A stretch of DNA of 64,000 bases from NCBI GenBank assembly GCA_029559035.1, contig JAKQCT010000003.1, positions 1 through 64,000 of the forward strand. Reading direction: 5' to 3'. This DNA is from Acidobacteriota bacterium. Lineage in GTDB: Bacteria > Acidobacteriota > UBA4820. Below, in pieces: positions 57,071 through 64,000 of this stretch; position 1 is the stretch's first letter, and each line of letters begins with the position of its first letter. Made by a program: the position numbers and the translations under genes. The notes beneath the pieces are model-generated. The model saw nothing but the letters and a program-made list of their open reading frames with translations. It made no database searches and was not told where the DNA came from.

Positions 57071-57635
57071 TCTCCATCAGATCCGATTCCGTCAGGCGCC
57101 CCATCAGTTTGAGGTAGATCTCCCTGGAAATGTGGGCATCCGCGGCCGCGTACCTTATCTGCGCCGGTGTCAGATCCTTTCGTTCCCAGTTCGTCAGTCT
57201 CGCCCTCTTGGATAGCTTCAGCCCGAAAAGTTCCCGGGTCAGGAATGCCAGGCCGGTCTTCGTGTAGCCGAGTTTCTGCGCTAGGACCCCTATTTCCATG
57301 AAGGCTCCGGGGGAGAACTCCAAAAGCGTGGCAAGCTTTCTCGCGTCGTCCCTGATGCCCACCCCCGCCTTGACGACTCTTTCAGATTCAAGGAACGGTA
57401 CCAGGGGGGTCCGGTCCTTTATTTCGAGAAGCTTGACTAGAATCACCTCCCGCGCGGTGGCGAGCTGAAGGAGCGAGGGGTAATTGAACTCCCCTTTTTT
57501 GAAGCAGGGTTTGGATTCGATGTCGAAGCCGACGACCGGCTCTTCGAGCAGGCGGGGGACAGCCCGACCGAGAGCCTCTTCGGTGTCGACGACCGTTATC
57601 GGACCGTCGAACCCGGCAGTGTCCGAACCGTTAAT
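57009..57635 (-). CDS. RNase D-like 3'-5' exonuclease (start codon non-canonical or unresolved)
   Basis: Codon-by-codon reading upstream of the track GTG (57446) in the same open frame gives INGSDTAGFDGPITVVDTEEALGRAVPRLLEEPVVGFDIESKPCFKKGEFNYPSLLQLATAREVILVKL. GFDIE is the exo I motif; LTNWERKDLTPAQIRYAAADAHISREIYLKL is exo III. No ATG/GTG/TTG before GFDIE; ATT 57635 overlaps the pnp stop. Confidence 0.8.
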   Translation of the reverse strand: MNGSDTAGFDGPITVVDTEEALGRAVPRLLEEPVVGFDIESKPCFKKGEFNYPSLLQLATAREVILVKLLEIKDRTPLVPFLESERVVKAGVGIRDDARKLATLLEFSPGAFMEIGVLAQKLGYTKTGLAFLTRELFGLKLSKRARLTNWERKDLTPAQIRYAAADAHISREIYLKLMGRLTESDLMEITFCTFPSVPLPQEFGLSRL

Positions 57636-59832
57636 CGTGTTTCGGCCTTCTCGGCTTGAAGCCGCGGTCTCCCCCGTCCCTGGATGACGGCCTGCGCGGC
57701 CTGTCGCCCTTGTCGAACTTCCTTTCGGGTTTTTCGACGTAGCCTTCGGGTTTCGGTATCAGCGGTTTCCTTGAAAGCCTCATCTTGCCGTTGTTCTCGT
57801 ACTCCAGGACCTGGACGTCGACGGCGTCGCCGATCTTCATGTAATCCTCGACCTTCTCTACGCGTTTCCAGTCGATCTCGGAAACGTGGAGAAGCCCGTC
57901 CTGGCCCGGAAGTATCTCTATGAAGGCGCCGTACGCTTCGATCCTCTTGACGATGCCGTGATAGACCTTGCCGACCTCCGGTACTTCCATCTGGCCGCGG
58001 ATCATCTCGAGGGCTCTTTCGGCGGCAGCCGCATCGTTGCTGGCGACCATGACCCTTCCGTCGTCCTCGATGTTGATCTCGACGCCCGTCTTTTCCTGTA
58101 TCATCCTGACGTTCTTTCCGCCGGGGCCGATCAGTTCTCCGATCCTGTCCCTCGGTATCTCGATGGTGAAGATCCTCGGTGCCAGCGGGCTGATGTCCGG
58201 CCTCGGCGCTTCCAGGGTCTTCGCCATCTCGTCGAGAAGGTGCAGCCTCCCCTTTCTCGCCTGTTCGAGAGCCTCTCTCATGATGTCGAAAGAGATGCCC
58301 GAGACCTTGATGTCCATCTGGAGCGCGGTGATGCCCTCCCGGGTTCCGGCGACCTTGAAATCCATGTCGCCGTAATGGTCTTCGAGTCCGGCTATGTCGG
58401 AAAGGATCGAGTACTTACCGTTCTCCATGATCAGCCCCATGGCCACACCGGCCACCGGAGCCTTGATGGGAACTCCCGCGTCCATCAGCGCGAGCGACCC
58501 GCCGCATATCGTCGCCTGCGACGAAGAACCGTTGGATTCCATGATATCCGAGACGACCCTGATCACATACGGAAAATCCTTGTCATCCGGCACTACGGCC
58601 GACAGAGCCCTTTCAGCCAGCGCTCCGTGGCCAACCTCTCTTCTGCCCGGCCCCCTGATAGGCTTTACTTCTCCTACGCTGAAGGGCGGGAAGTTGTAAT
58701 GCAGGAGGAAGTGTTTCTCCGTCCCTTCGAGAAGGCCTGAGAGCCTCTGAACGTCTGCCGTTGTGCCGAGGGTGCAGTTGGCGAGGGCCATGGTCTCTCC
58801 CCTCTGGAACAATGCCGATCCGTGGGTCCTCGGAAGCACGCCCACCTCGCTCCAGACGGGCCTGATCTCGTCGAAGAGCCTTCCGTCGGCGCGCCTGCCG
58901 TCCTCGATGACCATTTTCCTGAAGACGTTAACGAGCACGTCTTCCGCTATCGCCTCGGCCCTGGCTATCCTATCCTCGTCGGCCTCGTCTATTCCCGCGA
59001 CCGCGAGGGCGAGGGCCTCGTCGATGGCCTTGTACATTTCCTTCTTGCCCCTGACCTCCATCGCCTGCCGTATCGGCCCCGCGACTTTAGCCTCGATCTC
59101 CTTGAACTCGGCGGAGTCGTGCTCGATCGGCGCGAAAGGCTCCTTTACCACGCCCAGCTGGGCATAGACCTCTTCCTGCGCCTGGACAAGCTTCTTGATC
59201 TCCGCGTGGGCGATCTCGAGGGCTTTCACGATGGCGGCTTCGGAGACCTCTTTCGCCCCCGATTCCACCATGCAGATGGCGTCCCTGGTGCCGGCCACTA
59301 TTATGTTAAGGGTAAGATCTCCGAATACCGCCAGCGATGGGTTCACCACGTATTCGCCGTTGTGTATCCCGACCCTGACAGCCCCCACGGGGGTATTGAA
59401 GGGTATTCGGGAGCAATACAGGGCGAAGGAAGCGCCGTTGATCGCCATTACATCGGGAGAGTTCTCGAAATCGGTCGAGAGGACCATCGCGATGACCTGA
59501 GTCTCGTTCCTGAAGCCTTCTGGAAAGAGCGGCCTCATGGGCCTGTCGATCAGCCTGCAGACGAGGGTCTCGCTGTCGGTAGGCCTGCCTTCCCTCTTGA
59601 AGAATCCTCCAGGTATCTTCCCTCCGGCGAATGTGTATTCGCGGTAGTCAACCGTGAAGGGAAGAAAGTCGACCCCCTCCCGCCGCTTGTTGTCCATGCA
59701 GGCGGTCACTAGCACGACCGAATCGCCGTAGCGGACCCAGAACGCGCCGTCCGCCTGTTTTGCCACTTTTTTCGTGGAGAAAGAAATGTCTCTTCCTCCG
59801 ATCTGCAGAGTTACACTTTTCTCATCTATCAT
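57631..59832 (-). CDS. pnp: Polyribonucleotide nucleotidyltransferase
   Basis: Two RNase PH domains, KH (GPGGKNVRMIQEKTGVEINIEDDG) and S1 (GKVYHGIVKRIEAYGAFIEILPGQDGLLHVSEI). Confidence 0.98.
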   Translation of the reverse strand: MIDEKSVTLQIGGRDISFSTKKVAKQADGAFWVRYGDSVVLVTACMDNKRREGVDFLPFTVDYREYTFAGGKIPGGFFKREGRPTDSETLVCRLIDRPMRPLFPEGFRNETQVIAMVLSTDFENSPDVMAINGASFALYCSRIPFNTPVGAVRVGIHNGEYVVNPSLAVFGDLTLNIIVAGTRDAICMVESGAKEVSEAAIVKALEIAHAEIKKLVQAQEEVYAQLGVVKEPFAPIEHDSAEFKEIEAKVAGPIRQAMEVRGKKEMYKAIDEALALAVAGIDEADEDRIARAEAIAEDVLVNVFRKMVIEDGRRADGRLFDEIRPVWSEVGVLPRTHGSALFQRGETMALANCTLGTTADVQRLSGLLEGTEKHFLLHYNFPPFSVGEVKPIRGPGRREVGHGALAERALSAVVPDDKDFPYVIRVVSDIMESNGSSSQATICGGSLALMDAGVPIKAPVAGVAMGLIMENGKYSILSDIAGLEDHYGDMDFKVAGTREGITALQMDIKVSGISFDIMREALEQARKGRLHLLDEMAKTLEAPRPDISPLAPRIFTIEIPRDRIGELIGPGGKNVRMIQEKTGVEINIEDDGRVMVASNDAAAAERALEMIRGQMEVPEVGKVYHGIVKRIEAYGAFIEILPGQDGLLHVSEIDWKRVEKVEDYMKIGDAVDVQVLEYENNGKMRLSRKPLIPKPEGYVEKPERKFDKGDRPRRPSSRDGGDRGFKPRRPKHD

Positions 59833-59881
59833 TTTTTCCTCGATTAATTCAATTTGTCGGTGCGGAAGAAAGAGGCGTAGC

Positions 59882-60145
59882 CTACTTCCTTAAGCCCAGC
59901 TTCGATACGAGTTCGCGGTACCTTGCGATGTCTTTTTCCTTGAGGTAGTTGAGAAGTCTCCTTCTCTGTCCGACAAGCATGAGCAATCCTCTCCTGCAGT
60001 GGAAGTCCTTCTGGTGTGTCTTGAGGTGCTCCGTAAGGTCGTTCACCCTCTTGGTCAAAAGGGCTACCTGAACATCTGCCGAGCCACAATCCTGCGGGTG
60101 TCTCTGGTAGTTCTGAATGATGGCTTTTCTTTCCGTTGATTCCAT
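59882..60145 (-). CDS. rpsO: 30S ribosomal protein S15
   Basis: [67 protein letters not shown]. Confidence 0.98.
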   Translation of the reverse strand: MESTERKAIIQNYQRHPQDCGSADVQVALLTKRVNDLTEHLKTHQKDFHCRRGLLMLVGQRRRLLNYLKEKDIARYRELVSKLGLRK

Positions 60146-60314
60146 TTACACTTTTCTCCTATCTTCCATAAAGCGAACAAGATAGCATATTTTTCCCGGA
60201 ATGTAAAGGCGGGTTCCCCAAGCCAACGGATTTTTTGTCCTTCTCTTGTGGTAACTTTTGACCAGGGACTGGCGTACCATTGATTTGTGACAGGGATGGT
60301 GAAAGGATACCGAT

Positions 60315-61418
60315 ATGAAAAGACTTTTCCTCTTCCTGACAGTTTTCATTTTCGCCTGTCAGCACCTTGACCTGAAAGACCCCTTTTCGGAGGTCGACAG
60401 GTCGGTCAGGCTGGCCTCAGAAAACGGGCTGGTCCTACCGAACCCCTTCGCGCTCGACGACAGGATAAAGAACGACCTGGACAAGCTGATCAGGCCGGAG
60501 GACATGCCTCACGTAAGGCTCAGGAAGGTCCTCAAATATTTGCATGACAACGGGTTCCTCAATTTCGAATACGACATGAGCGCCACCTTGACCGCCCAGG
60601 AAGCTTTCGAAAAGAAACGCGGGAACTGCCTCAGCCACACCGGCCTCTTCGTCGCCCTTTCGCGCCAGCTGAAGGTTCCGACCTATTTCGTCTATGTCAG
60701 CGAAGCCCTGGATTTTGAGGAGCGGGACGGCTCTTATGTCGTCTCCTCGCACATCGCCACGGGCTTCGAGGACGGCCCGAAGACCACCGTCGTTGATTTC
60801 AACAACGAGCGGGAGAATTTCAGGATCTATGAAAAGATAGACGACCGTTCCGCCTACTGCCTTTTCTACAACAACGTCGCCGTCGATAAGATTCTGAAAG
60901 GCGAGTACGACGAAGCCCGCAGGATACTGAGTTTTCTTGTCGAGCTGAAACCGGAGCTCAAGGAGGTCAGGAACAACCTCGGCGTCCTTCTGATGAAGAC
61001 TGGTAAATACGAGGACGCCCTGAGCCTCTACCAGGAGATGCGTGCCTCCAACCAGCATTACCAGCCCGCGCTTCACAACGGGCTCCTCGCCGCCCAGAGA
61101 CTGCGGCGGAAGGCGGCTGAAGAAGCGTTCAGGACAAGCCTGAAGGAGATCTCGGACAAAGACCCGCTTCTTCTCTACCAGAAGGCACTCGACCTGGAGA
61201 AGAACGGAAAATACGACGAATCGGTCTTCTTCATCCGCAAGGCTCTCGGATACCAGCCCAGGAACGCTTTTCTTTATGCCGTCATGGCCAGGGTTCACAT
61301 GGAGAACGACGACCTTCCGCGAGCGAAGGCCGCCTACCAGAGAGCCCGGACGCTCGCGCCCCATCTTGCGATACTTGAAGACCTTTCAGCTGAGTATCCG
61401 CAGATGGTCGCCCCATGA
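60315..61418 (+). CDS. Lipoprotein with transglutaminase-like domain and TPR repeats
   Basis: Lipobox FIFAC; KKRGNCLSHTGLFVALSRQLKVPTYFVYV with downstream SSHI and VVDFNN (Cys-His-Asp); C-terminal TPR units. Confidence 0.8.
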   Translation: MKRLFLFLTVFIFACQHLDLKDPFSEVDRSVRLASENGLVLPNPFALDDRIKNDLDKLIRPEDMPHVRLRKVLKYLHDNGFLNFEYDMSATLTAQEAFEKKRGNCLSHTGLFVALSRQLKVPTYFVYVSEALDFEERDGSYVVSSHIATGFEDGPKTTVVDFNNERENFRIYEKIDDRSAYCLFYNNVAVDKILKGEYDEARRILSFLVELKPELKEVRNNLGVLLMKTGKYEDALSLYQEMRASNQHYQPALHNGLLAAQRLRRKAAEEAFRTSLKEISDKDPLLLYQKALDLEKNGKYDESVFFIRKALGYQPRNAFLYAVMARVHMENDDLPRAKAAYQRARTLAPHLAILEDLSAEYPQMVAP

Positions 61419-61548
61419 CAGGTTTCGTCGGACGGGGTTAAAAGAGCTGGAGCCTCTCAATATTTCAACTTCTTCTTGACATTCCACGCCAAAACATGTT
61501 GACAGCAATCCATCTTTCGCCTATCTTTAAATATGGGAGCGGAGGCAC

Positions 61549-62250
61549 ATGGACCTGGCCGGAAGGATAGCCGCGATAACCGATAAGATCAGGACCGCCG
61601 AACGGAAGCGCGGCTCGCTGGAGAACTCCACCCGGCTGATGGCTGCCGTAAAAGAGCGGGAAACCTCCGAGATCGACGCGGCCGTCTCCGCCGGGATAAG
61701 GTTTGTAGGGGAGAACAAGGTACAGGAAGGGGAAAGGCATTTCTCGGCGATGGCTCCTGCGTCGCTCTCTTCCGTCAGGCGTCATTTCATCGGAAGGCTC
61801 CAGTCCAACAAAGCGAAAAAGGCGGCCCGGCTTTTCGACTCGGTCGATTCGGTGGACTCGCCCGAGATTGCCGCGAAGCTTCAAAAGGCCTCGGAAGAGT
61901 TGGGCGTTTTCAGGGAGTGCATGGTCGAGGTCAACATGGGGGAGGAACATAAGGGCGGCACGGCGCCCGGTGCGCTGGCAAGGCTCTGCGAAGAGATCCA
62001 CAGGTCCCACCACCTGACCCTGACGGGACTCATGTGCGTGCCGCCTTTCTTCGACGACCCGGAGCGCGCCAGGCCTTACTTCAGGAAAATGAGGAAATTG
62101 TTCGAGGAGGTAAGGAAAGACCATCCCGAACCTGAAAAGTTCATTTATCTTTCCATGGGTATGTCTGGCGATTTCGAAGCCGCCATAGAAGAAGGATCGA
62201 ACATGGTCAGGATAGGAACTCTTATTTTTGGACCCAGGAGGCCGAGATGA
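61549..62250 (+). CDS. yggS: YggS-family pyridoxal phosphate homeostasis protein
   Basis: TRLMAAVKERETSEIDAAVSAGIRFVGENKVQEG; RRHFIGRLQSNKAKKAARLFDSVDSVDS; YLSMGMSGDFEAAIEEGSNMVRIGTLIFG. Confidence 0.93.
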   Translation: MDLAGRIAAITDKIRTAERKRGSLENSTRLMAAVKERETSEIDAAVSAGIRFVGENKVQEGERHFSAMAPASLSSVRRHFIGRLQSNKAKKAARLFDSVDSVDSPEIAAKLQKASEELGVFRECMVEVNMGEEHKGGTAPGALARLCEEIHRSHHLTLTGLMCVPPFFDDPERARPYFRKMRKLFEEVRKDHPEPEKFIYLSMGMSGDFEAAIEEGSNMVRIGTLIFGPRRPR

Positions 62251-62753
62251 CAAGGAAAAAGACGCTTTCCCCTATCGATATCCAGTCGCACAACTTTAGG
62301 ACCAGGCTGAAGGGTTACGACAAGGACGACGTCAAGCTCTTTCTGAACGCCATCGCAGAATCCTACCAGGAGCTGGCGCTCGAGAACGCCAGGCTCTCGA
62401 GGGAAGTGGAGCGGCTGGACGCTTCTCTCGATGAGTTCCGGTCAAGGGAAAACCTTCTGAAGGACGCCCTTTATACAGCCCAGAAGAGCGCGGACGACCT
62501 CAGGGCCCAGGCTTCAAGGGAAGCCCAGTCGATCGTTAAAGAGGCGGAGCTCAAGGGCGAGCAGTCCGTCAGGGAGGCGATGGTCCGCGCGCACCTCGTA
62601 GAGCGGCAGATCATGGACCTCAAGATCGAGAGGGAGACGCTTGTCTCCTCGCTTAGGGACCTCATCAACAGGCTGAGCCACCTTCTTTCTGCGATAGAGG
62701 AGAACAGGGAAAAGGAGAACATCCAGACATTCACCCGGGGGGCCTCTGAATGA
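62247..62753 (+). CDS. DivIVA-domain protein
   Basis: LSPIDIQSHNFRTRLKGYDKDDVKLFLNAIAESYQEL followed by coiled coil. Confidence 0.9.
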   Translation: MTRKKTLSPIDIQSHNFRTRLKGYDKDDVKLFLNAIAESYQELALENARLSREVERLDASLDEFRSRENLLKDALYTAQKSADDLRAQASREAQSIVKEAELKGEQSVREAMVRAHLVERQIMDLKIERETLVSSLRDLINRLSHLLSAIEENREKENIQTFTRGASE

Positions 62754-63997
62754 AAAAATTCGATCTGCTTGTCGGCCCGGTAGGAGCCCTGGCGACATGC
62801 TCCTCGGGCTCGCCGAGACGCGGCGGCGAGATGCGGGAACTCCCGCTTATAGCCGGAGGAGCGGTGGGTATAAACGACGGGAAGATCTCGTTCGCCGGAA
62901 AATGGGAAGATGTGTCGGACGCCCAGGCGAAAGAGCGGATAGACGCTTCCAGCCAGACCGTCCTTCCGGGATTCGTTGACGCGCACACGCACATTCCGTT
63001 TATCGGCGACCGGTCCCATGAACTCATCATGCGTTTCGAGGGAAAAACCTACATGGAGATCGGGCAGGCGGGCGGAGGCATCCTCAGCACCATGAGGAAC
63101 GTCAGGGTTACCTCCGAAGACGACCTCCTGAAAAGCGCGAGGAAAAGCGCGGCAAGGGTCCTCCGGCACGGCGTGACGACCTTCGAAGGCAAGAGCGGCT
63201 ACGGACTCGACATGGACAACGAACTGAAACAGCTGAGGGTCCTCAGGGCTCTCGGCGAGGAAGGGCCCCAGAATGTAGTCCCCACATGCATGAGCGCCCA
63301 TTTCGTCCCGCCGGAATTCAAGTCGAAAAGAGAAAAATTCATTGAACTGATCACCGGGGAGATTCTTCCCGCGGCGGCCCGCGACGGCCTGGCCGCCTTC
63401 GTGGACGTTTTCTGCGAGAAAGGCGCTTTCACTATCGATGAGTCGAGAGAAATCCTTTCCCGGGGGAAAGACCTCGGACTGAAGACGAAGATCCACGCAG
63501 ACGAGATTGAGGACTGCGGCGGGGCTCTTCTGGCGGCCGAGCTTTCCTGCCACTCCGCCGAGCATCTTCTAAGGGCCGGGGACGAGGGCATCGAGATGAT
63601 GGCAGAGAGGAACGTGGTCGCGACTCTGCTTCCCGCAACGGCTTTCTTCCTCAGGAAACCCTTCGCACCCGCCAGGAAATTCATCGAAAAGGGATGCACG
63701 GTAGCGGTCGCGAGCGACCTCAACCCCGGATCCTCCTTCACGTTCAACATGCTCGAGGTGCTCACGCTTGCGGTCTTCGGCATGGGACTTTTTCCCGAAG
63801 AGGCGATCTGGGCGGCCACCCTCAACGCGGCCTACGCTCTCGGGCTGGAAAAAGAGTGCGGCTCCGTCGAGGTCGGAAAGCATGCGGACCTGACGGTCTG
63901 GGACATCCCCGACCCCCTGCACCTCTTCTATCCGTTCGGAGAGGATCCGCTTAGGACGGTGATCTGTTCCGGAACCGTCGCCTGGAGCAGGGCTTGA
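62750..63997 (+). CDS. hutI: Imidazolonepropionase
   Basis: VLPGFVDAHTHIPFIGDRSHEL; GVTTFEGKSGYGLD; KIHADEIEDCGGALLAAEL; VASDLNPGSSFTFNM. Confidence 0.95.
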   Translation: MKKFDLLVGPVGALATCSSGSPRRGGEMRELPLIAGGAVGINDGKISFAGKWEDVSDAQAKERIDASSQTVLPGFVDAHTHIPFIGDRSHELIMRFEGKTYMEIGQAGGGILSTMRNVRVTSEDDLLKSARKSAARVLRHGVTTFEGKSGYGLDMDNELKQLRVLRALGEEGPQNVVPTCMSAHFVPPEFKSKREKFIELITGEILPAAARDGLAAFVDVFCEKGAFTIDESREILSRGKDLGLKTKIHADEIEDCGGALLAAELSCHSAEHLLRAGDEGIEMMAERNVVATLLPATAFFLRKPFAPARKFIEKGCTVAVASDLNPGSSFTFNMLEVLTLAVFGMGLFPEEAIWAATLNAAYALGLEKECGSVEVGKHADLTVWDIPDPLHLFYPFGEDPLRTVICSGTVAWSRA

Positions 63998-64000
63998 GCC

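Noticed and set aside
57886-59712. 284-aa and 296-aa plus-strand ORFs opposite pnp
   Set aside because: GC-driven shadow ORFs opposite a conserved gene.

Overview
The window is a GC-rich bacterial chromosome segment, mostly conserved housekeeping operons: rplU-rpmA-obgE-nadD-rsfS...rlmH, acpP-fabF, etfBA-ispG, plsY-gpsA, rpsO-pnp and yggS-divIVA-hutI. These are mixed with large sensory and envelope proteins and repeat-rich intergenic gaps. A secreted RHS/YD-repeat gene fills positions 1-3508 on the minus strand. It is missing from the ORF track because it runs off the left edge. The least explained items are: (i) a 315-bp array of fifteen 21-nt units with no indels, giving heptapeptide repeats in several frames (4803-5117); (ii) two genes, a HI0933/BaiN-like flavoprotein and an RNase D-like exonuclease, whose essential N-terminal motifs lie upstream of any in-frame ATG/GTG/TTG, suggesting AUC/AUU starts overlapping the previous stop codon or hidden frameshifts; (iii) three translationally coupled N-terminal zinc-ribbon proteins between a LapA-LapB-like fusion and epmA; (iv) a MITE-like element whose terminal repeat supplies the C-terminus of an EamA transporter, with a lone third end at an ankyrin-repeat gene; (v) an AAA+ protein resembling sigma-54 activators but with degenerate GAFTGA and Walker B motifs, and a 1112-aa multi-PAS sensor with no output domain. 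All calls come from reading the sequence and translations; no database search was run.
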